DNA of 64,000 nucleotides from an uncultured Clostridia bacterium. Its GTDB lineage: Bacteria > Bacillota > Clostridia > TANB77 > CAG-508. Every line of letters begins with the position of its first letter. Position 1 is the first letter of the stretch. A model generated the notes under the pieces. It saw only the letters and a list, made by a program, of their open reading frames with translations, was not told where the DNA came from and did no database searches. The stretch is taken from the NCBI GenBank assembly GCA_934167965.1, contig CAKPMJ010000003.1, forward strand, positions 124,001-188,000, in the 5' to 3' direction. Shown in pieces: positions 45,985 to 55,504 of this stretch. The position numbers and the translations under genes are program-made.

Positions 45985-47343
45985 ATGAATAAATCCCAAA
46001 AGAAAAATAATCATTTTTATATAAAAATCCTTGTTGTTTTTTTCATTATATTAATGATTTTTCTAATATACATTAAAATTAAAAATGATAATAATAAGGC
46101 TGTCTTGGTTGCCAATAAAACGGACGAAATATTTAATAGTATTGATAAAAAGTCTTTTGTAAATGTAACTAAATATATTGTTTATGGTACTCATTTTAAT
46201 ATAGAAGGAACTGTAAATATTCCTAAAATCTCAGGAATTTCAATAGAAAAAACAGATATTATCATAAAAAACTCTTATGGTGAAGAGACAAGTATAACAT
46301 CAAATATCTCATACGCTAATAATACATTATCATTTTCTACTACTGACCAAATAAACTCTGGCCTTAATTTAGAAGAACTTTCTATAAATAATTATTATAT
46401 TTTACTAAAAGTAGTATTTTCTAATAGTGATATAAAATATTATTCTTTAAAAAATGATACTAAATATAGTGATATAACTTATTATTCTATTACTAAAAAT
46501 GAAACTAATAATAAAATTAATATAAAATTTGATAATTACAATGATATTCCATTTATGGGAATAGACGTATCTTCTACTGAGCAGCTTCCTGATGAAGTTT
46601 ATGATATTGTAATCGATCCTGGTCATGGTGGTTCTGATATAGGTTCTACTTCTCAAAAATATAAAGAAGCTGATATTGTATTAGATTGTGCTAAAATTTT
46701 AAAAGAAAAATTAGAAGCCAGCGGATTAAAAGTTCGTCTTACTCGAGATGGCACTGAAGTCTCAACTATAAACACTTCTTCTAATATATATGATAGTGAT
46801 GGAAGAGTTACTATTGCTAATGAGTCAAATGCTAAAGTATTAATTTCACTACATATGCACAATAATACCACTAGTTCAAAAAAAGGTGGTGTAAAAGTGT
46901 ATTCTCCTCCAAAATGTGATTTAAATTTCGCAAAATTGCTTGCTAATAATATAGTGAGTATGGCTCAGACCTCTTACTCATCTCAGAAAACATATAAACA
47001 ACTTGATGGTGTATATGTCCAAAATTTCAATAACCTTGATATTCTTGCATTTAAATCTAAAGCTATTAGTGGTAAATATGAACCTTATAAGATAACTACT
47101 GATACTCCATATCTGTATATGATTAGAGAAATTGGTGGTATTTGTACAAATGCTTTTGTTGATGGAAGAAATACTGCCTACAGTGCAAATAAATATTTTG
47201 ATTCTAATGTAGGAATTGAAGGATATGTTATAGAACTTGGTTCAATGAATGTAAAAAATGATCTAAAAAATATTACATCTAATATGGATAGCTATATGCA
47301 AGGGATTTGCAACAGTATAAAAACTTTTTATAATATTAATTAA
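45985..47343 (+). CDS. N-acetylmuramoyl-L-alanine amidase, membrane anchored
   Basis: A 452-residue protein with an N-terminal membrane segment (about 13-32), a 150-residue domain of unknown type, and an Amidase_3 catalytic domain (VIDPGHGGSDIGS, zinc ligands H and E; NAKVLISLHMHNN; GIEGYVIELGSM). It cleaves the amide linking muramic acid to the stem peptide. Start at 45985 after AGGTGA; an in-frame GTG precedes it. CwlD-like or vegetative role not resolved. Confidence 0.9.
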   Translation: MNKSQKKNNHFYIKILVVFFIILMIFLIYIKIKNDNNKAVLVANKTDEIFNSIDKKSFVNVTKYIVYGTHFNIEGTVNIPKISGISIEKTDIIIKNSYGEETSITSNISYANNTLSFSTTDQINSGLNLEELSINNYYILLKVVFSNSDIKYYSLKNDTKYSDITYYSITKNETNNKINIKFDNYNDIPFMGIDVSSTEQLPDEVYDIVIDPGHGGSDIGSTSQKYKEADIVLDCAKILKEKLEASGLKVRLTRDGTEVSTINTSSNIYDSDGRVTIANESNAKVLISLHMHNNTTSSKKGGVKVYSPPKCDLNFAKLLANNIVSMAQTSYSSQKTYKQLDGVYVQNFNNLDILAFKSKAISGKYEPYKITTDTPYLYMIREIGGICTNAFVDGRNTAYSANKYFDSNVGIEGYVIELGSMNVKNDLKNITSNMDSYMQGICNSIKTFYNIN

Positions 47344-47367
47344 AATACCTAATTTTAGGTATTTTTT
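47343..47367 (+). terminator. Terminator after the amidase
   Basis: AAAATACCT (47343-47351) pairs with AGGTATTTT after an AATTTT loop, followed by TTCTT. Confidence 0.8.
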
Positions 47368-47409
47368 CTTATTGTTAGAATATAATATAAAGAAATTACT
47401 TGATTTCTA

Positions 47410-47439
47410 TTGACAAAACACCATATATTGTTATATAAT
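47410..47439 (+). promoter_or_regulatory. Promoter of tRNA-fMet
   Basis: TTGACA at 47410-47415 and TATAAT at 47434-47439, 18 bases apart, 18 bases before the mature tRNA 5' end. Confidence 0.8.
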
Positions 47440-47456
47440 ATGTTATGTTGATACAT

Positions 47457-47532
47457 CGCGGGGTGGAGCAGTTGGCAGCTCGCAGGGCTCATAACCCTGA
47501 GGTCGGAGGTTCGAGTCCTCCCCCCGCAACCA
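47457..47532 (+). tRNA. Initiator tRNA-fMet (CAT)
   Basis: A 76-base cloverleaf with encoded CCA. The acceptor stem CGCGGGG pairs with CCCCGC leaving the C1-A72 mismatch of initiators; the anticodon stem has three G-C pairs (GGGCTCATAACCC) with anticodon CAT; T-arm GGTTCGAGTCC. These are the two hallmarks of the formyl-methionine initiator. Confidence 0.97.
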
Positions 47533-47537
47533 AATTT

Positions 47538-47581
47538 AAAGACTAAAACTATTTTATTTAAGTTTTAGTCTTTTATTTTTT
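47538..47581 (+). terminator. Terminator after tRNA-fMet
   Basis: GACTAAAACT pairs with AGTTTTAGTC and is followed by TTTTATTTTTTT. Confidence 0.85.
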
Positions 47582-47633
47582 TACAAAACATGGTATATTA
47601 TACTCAATAATAATTAAGAAAGGAGCTACCAAA

Positions 47634-48539
47634 ATGGATAAGCCAATTTTAAAATGTGAAAACTTATGTAAAAGTTTTGGCAAAAAACAAATATTAAAAA
47701 ACATATCTTTAGAATTAAAACAAGGAGATATATTAGGTTTTATTGGACCTAATGGTGCCGGAAAAACAACAACCATAAAATTAATTCTTGGTTTGCAAAG
47801 TATTGATAGTGGAACTGTAGAAATAAACGGATATGATATTAAGAAAAACTTTGAAAAAGCAATATTAGGCGTTGGAACTATCGTAGAAAATCCTGACTTA
47901 TATATGTACCTAACTGGGTATGAAAATTTAAAACTTATAAAAAATCTATATAAAAATGTGGATGAAAATAGAATAAAAGAAGTAGTAAAACTTGTAAAAT
48001 TAGAACAAAGAATAAATGATAAAGTCTCTAAGTATTCTCTAGGAATGAGGCAGAGGCTTGGAATTGCACAAGCAATTCTTCACAAACCAAATCTTTTAAT
48101 ATTAGATGAACCTACAAATGGATTAGACCCTGAAGGCATAAAAGAATTAAGAGATTTACTTAAAAACCTTGCTAAAAAGGAAAAAATGGGAATAGTTATT
48201 TCAAGCCATAACCTATCAGAATTAGAAAGTTTTTGCAATAAAGTAACTATCATCAAAAATGGAGAAATAGTGGAAACAAATTCTATAAATGAAGTAAAAA
48301 AAGTAGAACAATCATATATTATTGAAGTTGATAACATAACTGATTTAGATAAAATCCTTTCCTTCCCTATAGAAAAAATTAATGAAACTTTATTTAGACT
48401 TCATATAAATAAAAATGAAGTACCTCAAGTTATAAAAAAATTAGTAGAAGCAAACAAAAAAGTTTATTCTGTAAAAGAAGAAACTTTAACTTTAGAAGAT
48501 GCATTCTTAAAAAAGACAGGAGGTAATGTAATTGAATAA
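47634..48539 (+). CDS. ABC transporter ATPase
   Basis: A 301-residue ATPase of the antibiotic/bacteriocin exporter type: Walker A GPNGAGKTTTIK, signature YSLGMRQRLGIA, Walker B LLILDEPTNGLDPEG, and a C-terminal accessory domain. Start after AAAGGAG. It overlaps the ABC-2 permease gene by eight bases; together they form an exporter or immunity pump whose substrate is unknown. Confidence 0.95.
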   Translation: MDKPILKCENLCKSFGKKQILKNISLELKQGDILGFIGPNGAGKTTTIKLILGLQSIDSGTVEINGYDIKKNFEKAILGVGTIVENPDLYMYLTGYENLKLIKNLYKNVDENRIKEVVKLVKLEQRINDKVSKYSLGMRQRLGIAQAILHKPNLLILDEPTNGLDPEGIKELRDLLKNLAKKEKMGIVISSHNLSELESFCNKVTIIKNGEIVETNSINEVKKVEQSYIIEVDNITDLDKILSFPIEKINETLFRLHINKNEVPQVIKKLVEANKKVYSVKEETLTLEDAFLKKTGGNVIE

Positions 48540-49935
48540 TTTAATAAAAAATGAAATAACCAAAATATTAAAGAAAAAAAGTTTTTATATTATACTTATA
48601 ATAATTCTTGCATATATAATACTTGCAAATGTTATGACAAAATATGTGTACTCATTAATAAATTATAATAATTATTTTAGTGATAGCTATATTGAATTTA
48701 TTAAAGAAGATATGAAAAATTTAAACCTTGACAATCCAGACGAACTAGATGAATATGTAAGTTACAAGACAGATATAGATACTTACGAATTACTTAAAAA
48801 TTACGATGAAAACTCTTGGCAATATTCCATAATTATAGAACAAGGAGCAAACTATATAGCTCAAATAAATCAATATACATACAAAGATAAAAATGATAGT
48901 GATTTAAAATCAGCTAAATCAGATTATGATAAATTCATAAAAAGATTAGATTCTAATAATTGGAAAGTATTTGCTACAGAAGAATTGGAAAGTTTAAAGC
49001 AAACACAAGATATATTAGATAATAAAGTAGCAAATGCACAAATAGAAACATTACAAATGAGGTTAGATTATGATATACCATATGGCAACAATTATAAAAA
49101 TGATGCTTTGTCAAAATATCTTAATAGCAAAACTCAAATAGTTGAGTTAGAAAATAAATCCAACAAAACTTACGAGGAAAAACAAAATTATGAGCAAGCT
49201 AAAGAAGATTTAGCCCAAAGTAAATATGTAATTGAAAATGGCAAAGACATATTCAATGATTCAAATGCAAGAGGTATGTTATTAAATGTTTTTTCTAAGT
49301 ATGAACTATTTATAATAATCACAATAGTTTTAATCGGTGGAGCTATAGTAAGTGACGAATTTAATAAAGGAACTATAAAATTATTATTAGTAAGGCCTTA
49401 TAATAGAGGAAAAATATTACTTTCAAAATTTATTACTTTATTAATAACAACTTTGTTTATATGCATAACAATATGTATTTTACAGTTTATTGTAGGTTCA
49501 ATATTCTTTGGATTTGAGTCTTTAAAAATTCCTGCAATAGAATATAATCACCATACAGGAAAACTTATTGAGATGAGTATATTTAAAAATATAGTTCTTA
49601 CTGGTATTGGTAAAATTCCAATTTATGTATTACTTGGAACACTAGCATTTGCATTAAGTACTTTATTTAATAATACTGCTGCTGCAATCGCAATTACTTT
49701 ATTAGGATATATGGCATCTGATATAATAAATTCTTTTGCTTATTATTACAATATTAAATGGCTAAAATACTTCGTAACACCGAACTGGGACTTTACGCAA
49801 TTTTTATATGGTAACCTTCCTAGTATGGAGGGGCTATCTATATTGTTTTCAGCTGTAATTTGCTTAATATATTTTGCAATAATGCTAATTACTTCATTTA
49901 TTGTATTTAACAAAAGAAATATTAAAAATGTATAA
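48532..49935 (+). CDS. ABC-2 type permease
   Basis: A 467-residue membrane protein starting at TTG seven bases after AGGAGGT. One N-terminal membrane segment, a 230-residue extracellular helical loop rich in K, D and N, then five to six membrane segments (GGAIVSDEFNKGTIKLLLVR motif in the first cytoplasmic loop is typical of ABC-2 permeases). Works with the ATPase encoded upstream. Confidence 0.9.
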   Translation: MNNLIKNEITKILKKKSFYIILIIILAYIILANVMTKYVYSLINYNNYFSDSYIEFIKEDMKNLNLDNPDELDEYVSYKTDIDTYELLKNYDENSWQYSIIIEQGANYIAQINQYTYKDKNDSDLKSAKSDYDKFIKRLDSNNWKVFATEELESLKQTQDILDNKVANAQIETLQMRLDYDIPYGNNYKNDALSKYLNSKTQIVELENKSNKTYEEKQNYEQAKEDLAQSKYVIENGKDIFNDSNARGMLLNVFSKYELFIIITIVLIGGAIVSDEFNKGTIKLLLVRPYNRGKILLSKFITLLITTLFICITICILQFIVGSIFFGFESLKIPAIEYNHHTGKLIEMSIFKNIVLTGIGKIPIYVLLGTLAFALSTLFNNTAAAIAITLLGYMASDIINSFAYYYNIKWLKYFVTPNWDFTQFLYGNLPSMEGLSILFSAVICLIYFAIMLITSFIVFNKRNIKNV

Positions 49936-49952
49936 GTTAACCTTGGTAAAAT

Positions 49953-50038
49953 TTGACATAACATACTTTAAATAGTATAATATATTTAGGTATTTACATA
50001 ATACTTATACTAAATTATACAGTTGGTCTGTAGACCAA
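49953..50038 (+). promoter_or_regulatory. Promoter and palindromic leader of the 50.05 kb gene
   Basis: TTGACA (49953-49958) and TATAAT (49976-49981), 17 bases apart, both perfect. A 16-base near-perfect inverted repeat TTGGTCTGTAGACCAA (50023-50038) ends at the ribosome-binding site AAAGGAGG, whose first bases fall inside it. The hairpin could regulate translation or be a repressor site. Confidence 0.7.
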
Positions 50039-50051
50039 AGGAGGACTTATT

Positions 50052-50537
50052 ATGGATTTTTGGACAACAGAAGAAAGATGCGCGCGGATAGACAGGTATA
50101 AAGATAACAAATTATGCCGTCAATTGGTTCTTGAAGAAGTTACTGAGGATGAACTTTTACAATATCGTTCTCAGCCGCAACCCGGTTTGATATTCGTTGC
50201 AAATGGCCGTACTTTTTATACACCATTATCTAAGAATATCCATCTTGATTTCGGCAAAAAACATCGTTGCAGTTTGGATGGTACTGTTTGTAATCTTTTA
50301 TCCCCGCTTCCTGATGAATTGGGTGGCTGCGCTAAAGTTAGAGATATCTCTATAGATTCTCTTAATGGAAGATTTACTGATTTAAAAAATTCCAAGAGAA
50401 TTGAAAAATATACAGATTTTATCCAACTTGGATATGAAACTTTTAATTTTGAATATTCTCATTTGGTTGTATTTAAATGTTCTCATTATCAGCCGGCGCC
50501 GCCCAGCAAACCATTAGATCCAATTATGCCTAATTAA
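50052..50537 (+). CDS. Hypothetical protein, foreign base composition
   Basis: A 161-residue soluble protein with several cysteines (CARIDRY, KHRCSLDGTVCNLL, ELGGCAKVRD, FKCSHYQ) and a proline-rich end PAPPSKPLDPIMPN. I recognise no family. G+C content is clearly higher than its neighbours (codons GCG, GCC, CCG), and it has its own promoter and terminator, suggesting recent transfer. It carries one in-frame CGG at codon 12 (CARIDRY) with no shift in an otherwise open frame. Confidence 0.75.
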   Translation: MDFWTTEERCARIDRYKDNKLCRQLVLEEVTEDELLQYRSQPQPGLIFVANGRTFYTPLSKNIHLDFGKKHRCSLDGTVCNLLSPLPDELGGCAKVRDISIDSLNGRFTDLKNSKRIEKYTDFIQLGYETFNFEYSHLVVFKCSHYQPAPPSKPLDPIMPN

Positions 50538-50578
50538 AAAAATAGCCATAACTCATTTATTGGGTTATGGCTATTTTT
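50538..50578. terminator. Bidirectional terminator
   Basis: AAAAATAGCCATAAC (50538-50552) pairs with GTTATGGCTATTTTT (50564-50578). It ends the plus-strand gene and holds the stop codon of the minus-strand kinase gene. Confidence 0.88.
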
Positions 50579-52008
50579 CTATATGAATTAATTTTAAATT
50601 CGTTTTTATTATCAAATTTTATAATTATAGACTTTGTATAATTATCTTTATCTGGTTTACCAATTTCATTTATAATCATACTTGCCTTATATTTCTTAAG
50701 AGTATCAAATGTGTTCATGAATCCCATGCCTGTTCCACCTTCATCTTTATGTGTAGTAATTGGTTCTTTGCCTATTTTTAATAAAGTTTTTTCTTCGAAT
50801 TCAATTCCTGAATCATATATATAAACACTATATACACCATCTATTAAACCTAATCTAACTAATATGCTTTTGTTTATATTTGATGAGTGATTTACTGCAA
50901 TTATTGCATCTTTTATATGGTCTGCTAGTAATGTTTCTAAATCTTCTTTTGGAATAACATTGTTAACCATATAATGAATGCTTCCATTTAATTGCAATTC
51001 AAATTCAATATCATTGTTTATACATCTTGATTGCATATATTTTAACATGTCATCTATTTCTTCTATATCTGTTTTGTCTAATTTTATTGCCGTGTTCTTT
51101 CTATAATATTCTTTTGATATTTCCTTTATTCTATCACTTAAGTCTATCTCATCTGCTAATTCTTTTCCCATTTTTAGATCATTTATTTTAAATTCTAAAG
51201 ATTTTATCTTATGTGATATTGTATGACTCGTTTTACTTATTTCTAAATTTTCCTTTTCGAGTTCTTCTATTTCTTTTTCCTTGTTGGCAAGTTCTGCTTT
51301 TGTTTCTTCTAAGTCCGCTACTAATAGTTTATGTTTGTAGTACATGGTTAGGATTGTTTTTATAGTCATATATATTATTATTGATAAGATTGCTAAGACA
51401 ATAACTACATTTGCTGTCATTGCATTGGTTGAATTCTTACTTATTATAAAAGCAAAGATTATAGTTATTCCTATATTTAATATTAAAATGTTAAAATAAT
51501 CATTATTATCACTTACCCTTAAAAATGAAAATCCTTTGTTGAATCTTTTTATCTTAAACATTCTATTTAAAATTATACTATGAATTACTAGCATAGTTGC
51601 AATATTTATATAATCATTTTGCAATTTTATTAATATATTTGGAATAAACCCTATTATTATAGTAATAAAATATATAATATAATTTATACCTAAGCTAATA
51701 CTTATATTTACAATGTTTTTAACTAAATTTTCTTTATAAAATATAGTATTTAATCCTCCTAGAAATAGAATCAAAAATAAAATACTACTTAAATAGTCAA
51801 TTTTATATTTTAAAATAGATGATAAAATAGCAACTATTACTGTTAATAATGAAAATATTAATATATTTCTTTTAGGTATAATAACATTTTGGTTAGACTT
51901 GTATATAATATATTCAGTGAAAAGTCCCATAAAAATTGTTCTTATAATATATACCATCACTTCCATATCTTCTTGTACTGCATTAATGAATTCAACATTC
52001 TCCATCAT
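50557..52008 (-). CDS. GHKL histidine kinase with altered N-box
   Basis: A 483-residue AgrC-like protein: about six N-terminal membrane segments (20-225), a coiled coil (ADLEETKAELANKEKEIEEL), the SHTISHKIKSL phosphorylation region, and an ATPase domain with DSG and GGTGMGF motifs. The N-box reads LLADHIKDAIIAVN, so the usual NLLDNA asparagine is replaced; activity could be altered. Start five bases after GGAG. It lies downstream of a 13-codon mini-ORF and a terminator. Its response regulator may be the Spo0A-like protein at 57.4-58.2 kb. Confidence 0.85.
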   Translation of the reverse strand: MMENVEFINAVQEDMEVMVYIIRTIFMGLFTEYIIYKSNQNVIIPKRNILIFSLLTVIVAILSSILKYKIDYLSSILFLILFLGGLNTIFYKENLVKNIVNISISLGINYIIYFITIIIGFIPNILIKLQNDYINIATMLVIHSIILNRMFKIKRFNKGFSFLRVSDNNDYFNILILNIGITIIFAFIISKNSTNAMTANVVIVLAILSIIIYMTIKTILTMYYKHKLLVADLEETKAELANKEKEIEELEKENLEISKTSHTISHKIKSLEFKINDLKMGKELADEIDLSDRIKEISKEYYRKNTAIKLDKTDIEEIDDMLKYMQSRCINNDIEFELQLNGSIHYMVNNVIPKEDLETLLADHIKDAIIAVNHSSNINKSILVRLGLIDGVYSVYIYDSGIEFEEKTLLKIGKEPITTHKDEGGTGMGFMNTFDTLKKYKASMIINEIGKPDKDNYTKSIIIKFDNKNEFKINSYRKIAITQ

Positions 52009-52022
52009 CTACTCTCCTTAAT

Positions 52023-52064
52023 AACAAAAAAATCAATATAAGATAAAAATATCTTATATTGATT
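52023..52064 (-). terminator. Terminator/attenuator between mini-ORF and GHKL kinase
   Basis: A perfect 15-bp stem (52031-52045 with 52050-52064) followed on the minus strand by a T7 run, ending 15 bases before the kinase start. A full terminator placed between a well-initiated mini-ORF and a kinase gene suggests controlled readthrough. Confidence 0.8.
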
Positions 52065-52093
52065 ATATCTTTATAATTTTATTTTGTAAACTG

Positions 52094-52135
52094 TTATGCC
52101 CAATGTCTAAACCATTTTAAAAATGCTTTCCACAT
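52094..52135 (-). CDS. 13-residue mini-ORF, cationic aromatic peptide
   Basis: ATG eight bases after AAAGGTGG, encoding MWKAFLKWFRHWA, then TAA. Three tryptophans, two phenylalanines and a net positive charge spaced as an amphipathic helix. It sits between two terminator-like hairpins upstream of a GHKL kinase gene. It may be a signal peptide for that kinase, a leader peptide, or a small toxic peptide; I recognise no family. Confidence 0.5.
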   Translation of the reverse strand: MWKAFLKWFRHWA

Positions 52136-52165
52136 ACTGCTCACCACCTTTCTACTATGTTTCTA

Positions 52166-52200
52166 TATTTAAAAAATACCATTTTTCATGGTATTTTCAC
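52166..52200 (-). terminator. Hairpin with T run upstream of the mini-ORF
   Basis: AAAATACCAT (52173-52182) pairs with ATGGTATTTT (52188-52197), followed on the minus strand by T6. It lies only 36 bases before the 13-codon ORF, so it could act as a leader attenuator as well as a terminator. Confidence 0.65.
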
Positions 52201-52231
52201 TGGTTTTCCATAATAGAAAAAAATGGTGAAA

Positions 52232-52268
52232 AATAAAAAAATCTAGTACTTTTTAGTACTAGATAAAA
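52232..52268 (-). terminator. Terminator of the second prepilin-like array
   Basis: TCTAGTACT (52242-52250) pairs with AGTACTAGA (52255-52263), then a T-rich run on the minus strand. A longer AT palindrome (about 52271-52312) lies between this and the array's last stop codon. Confidence 0.75.
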
Positions 52269-52328
52269 AATATATACAATAATACATTTTTATATTATTG
52301 TATATATAATAAATTGTTTATATATAAT

Positions 52329-53288
52329 TTAATTAAACTTTATCAAAATTTCTTCGCCATTGTACACTTGATTACCCTCTACTTCATATGGGATTGTCAA
52401 ATTAGCAAAATTACCTGCAGTTATTTTTTCTGTGCTATTTTTTGAAATAGTTTCTTCATCCTTGTCCCAATACGAAACGCTTATACCCTTTATAGTGTCT
52501 TTTAACTTTAGGTTTAATTCTTGATATGTGTATTCTTTATTTAAAGTTACATTGTAATATGTACCATTTGAGTCTTTTGCCTTTTCAAATGTATCTTGAT
52601 CTGAAATACCTAATTTTTTGATAACTTCTTCATCAGTTAAAAATATTACTTCTTTTCTCTTTTCTACATAATGATCTTGACTGCCCAATTGTGATAAATT
52701 TACGCTTCCAGCATAGTTTAAAATTATTGTTGCATCTTCTTTGAATAGATATCCATCATGAGTTACATCTATAGCATAAGCACTATAATCTTTCACTGTC
52801 ATTGAACCTTTTACAACATATAATGCTATAGTTGAATCTGCTATCTCTATCTTTCCATTACAATCTACATCCCCAAATATAACTGTTCTAGCAATTTCTT
52901 GACCATTTTTTGTAACCTGCATTCCTGTTGTTAATATTGTTCCTTCTGTATCTGTAATTTCACTTCCATCTTCTTTTTTGATGTCATATCCTGATGGTAA
53001 ACAATCCTTTAAACTTTTTACTTTATCTCCTAAATCTATCCCTGTTATCATTCCATATCTGCACTTATATTTATATCCCTTTTCTATGAAATATCCATCT
53101 ATTTCATAATCAACTAATATTGATTGTTCTTCTTTTTGAGCTTCCTCTGTTTTTGTTTTCGCTTCTGCAGCTTTTCTTAATATTCCATTTTCTCCTGATA
53201 GCATTGCTATTGCTACTCCTGCTAATATTAATAGCACTATTATTGTTATTACAAGTGCTATTAATGTGATTCCTTTATTTTTCTTCAT
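52329..53288 (-). CDS. Prepilin-like surface protein with dockerin repeats
   Basis: A 319-residue protein starting MKKNKGITLIAL after GAGAGGAAAA; open codons upstream of 53288 run through a repeat element and are not used. Prepilin helix, then the shared module YKYKCRYGMITGIDLGDKV, dockerin-like loops GDVDCNGKIEIADSTIALY and IDVTHDGYLFKEDATIIL, and a C-terminal domain. Closest in layout to the first array. Last gene of the second array; its frame is intact. Confidence 0.82.
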   Translation of the reverse strand: MKKNKGITLIALVITIIVLLILAGVAIAMLSGENGILRKAAEAKTKTEEAQKEEQSILVDYEIDGYFIEKGYKYKCRYGMITGIDLGDKVKSLKDCLPSGYDIKKEDGSEITDTEGTILTTGMQVTKNGQEIARTVIFGDVDCNGKIEIADSTIALYVVKGSMTVKDYSAYAIDVTHDGYLFKEDATIILNYAGSVNLSQLGSQDHYVEKRKEVIFLTDEEVIKKLGISDQDTFEKAKDSNGTYYNVTLNKEYTYQELNLKLKDTIKGISVSYWDKDEETISKNSTEKITAGNFANLTIPYEVEGNQVYNGEEILIKFN

Positions 53289-53322
53289 CTTTTTTCCTCT
53301 CTTCCATAATATAATTTTATAG

Positions 53323-53350
53323 TTGTCAAAAGGAACGTCCCCATTGACAA
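53323..53350. repeat. Conserved inverted repeat, copy 1
   Basis: TTGTCAA (53323-53329) and TTGACAA (53344-53350) flank AAGGAACGTCCCCA. Same element between small gene and prepilin-like gene in all three cassettes. Confidence 0.75.
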
Positions 53351-53380
53351 TTTTTAACACAACAAAAGACAATATTAATT

Positions 53381-53533
<153 letters not shown>

Positions 53534-53617
53534 TTGTAGTTCTCCTTTTATTTTTCTTTCGTTTTTATATTATCATTACTACAATTTATTGTCAATATTT
53601 CTTCTAAATTTATGTTA

Positions 53618-55085
53618 TTAATTATTTTGCCATGATAATATTGGATATCCATTAGTATTTTTGTTATTCTTTTTAAATGCTTCTCCCATTATATCCAATA
53701 CACTTGGCATATTTTTTACATCATCTATACTTGATATACCTTCACAAGCTGTTCCTCCATCCTTTAAGTCCCATCCTAAACCTATTTGAGCTGAGCTAGA
53801 TAAATATACTGCATCTTTTATTACTGGTGCTTTAACTAACCCTGCAATTCCGCCGCAAACATTAAATTGAGCATCAGTTGTTACAGCTGAATTGACATTT
53901 CCAATATTATAAACCTTACTTACAGCATTATCTTGTAATGCATCGTCAATTCCAAGAATCCCTCCAACACAGGCTCCAACTTTGTTATCATCTCCCTCTG
54001 CAATACCACTAACATTTAAGTTACCTAAATTGTAACAATTTGTTATTAGACTTGTCGATGCGTAAGCTGCAATTCCTCCAAACAAAACTCTTTTAGGACC
54101 ATCAACTATAACATTCATATTTCCAGCATTATAACATTGCTTTATATCACTTTTAACATGTGCACCGAGTAATTCCGCCAATATAAGCACCAGTTCCATT
54201 TTTAATATTTAACTCCATATTAATTGTATTATAACAATTCTCTGTTATGCTCTCTCCATTTGTGCTTCCACATATTCCTCCAATTCTAGTCATTTTTAAA
54301 CTATTACTTTTTATTATACCACTACTATAGCACTCACTAATCTTCCCTGCATTACGTCCTGCAAATGCCCCAATTTCTATACATCTTTCTCCTATACATG
54401 ATATTTTGCAGTTAACAAGTCCTAATTTTGTAATTGTTCCATAATTAATTCCAAATAGTGCACATTGATAATTAGCATTTTCTGTTCCAAAGCTTATATT
54501 TGTATATAAATTACTTATTGTTTTACCATCTCCATTAAATATTCCTGCAAAACTATAATTCTGTGAATTACCATCACGTATCTCTGTTCCTATACATTTG
54601 AATCCTTCTCCTGATGTTAATATTGTTTTTAGTTCACCATCATATCCATATTTTTTATAATCTGTTCTATATGGCTCTACATATGATTTAGTCGAATTAA
54701 AATCTAAACTTAACCCTAATTTTACATTTTTTTCCTCATACGTTTTTCCATTTCTTACATCATATGCAAAAAATACTAAATCCTCTATACTATTTATTAC
54801 ATATGGCTCACTTTCTGTTCCTTTTCCTTCTAACACACCTGGATCTTTATCTTTAACCTGTTCCACACTATATCCTTCTGTACTCTCATTTAGCAATTCT
54901 TCCATTCTTTCTAAATCTGTTTTTTCTTCTTTTTTCCCTAACTCTGTCTTTGTTTTTGCTTCTGCAGCTTTTTTTAATATTCCATTTTCTCCTGATAGCA
55001 TTGCTATTGCTACCCCTGCTAATATTAATAACACTATTATCGTTATTACAAGTGCTATTAATGTGATTCCTCTTTCTTTCCTCAT
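53618..55085 (-). CDS. Prepilin-like GLUG-type repeat protein, copy B, +1 shift at CGG
   Basis: Starts at 55085 after GGAGG. Frame 0 (306 codons) holds the prepilin helix, a NSIEDLVFFAYDVRNGKTY module and repeats of the form GGIxG..I..CYN. At ATT ACT CGG TGC (54173-54162) the frame leaves the repeat pattern and stops at 54153. Skipping C at 54167 restores ITGAHVKSDIKQCYNAGN, exactly the next GGIxG repeat, and continues 182 residues to 53618; 488 in total, the same as copy C. Probably a secreted adhesin-like surface protein. Confidence 0.78.
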
Positions 55086-55204
55086 TCGATTTTCCTCCAT
55101 TTTTATCTTTATTTTGTTGTTAATCTATTGTGTTCTATTTTTATATTACCATATTTATTTTTCTTTTTACAGTGAATTTTATTCATACTTTTATTATTTT
55201 TTTC

Positions 55205-55235
55205 ATTGTCAAAAAAGAACGTCCCCATTGACAAT
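55205..55235. repeat. Conserved inverted repeat, copy 2
   Basis: ATTGTCAA (55205-55212) and TTGACAAT (55228-55235) flank AAAAGAACGTCCCCA. Confidence 0.75.
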
Positions 55236-55263
55236 TTTTAACACAACAAAAGACAATATTATA

Positions 55264-55419
<156 letters not shown>

Positions 55420-55504
55420 TTGTAGTTCTCCTTTTACTTCTTCTTTTGTTTTTATATTATCATTACTACAATTTCTTGTCAATATTTTTTCTAAATTTAT
55501 GTTA

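Noticed and set aside
52270..52312. Long AT palindrome as an origin or attachment site
   Set aside because: It is a pure A/T inverted repeat just after a stop codon and beside a terminator; it has no DnaA boxes or flanking repeats, so it is most likely part of the transcription end region.
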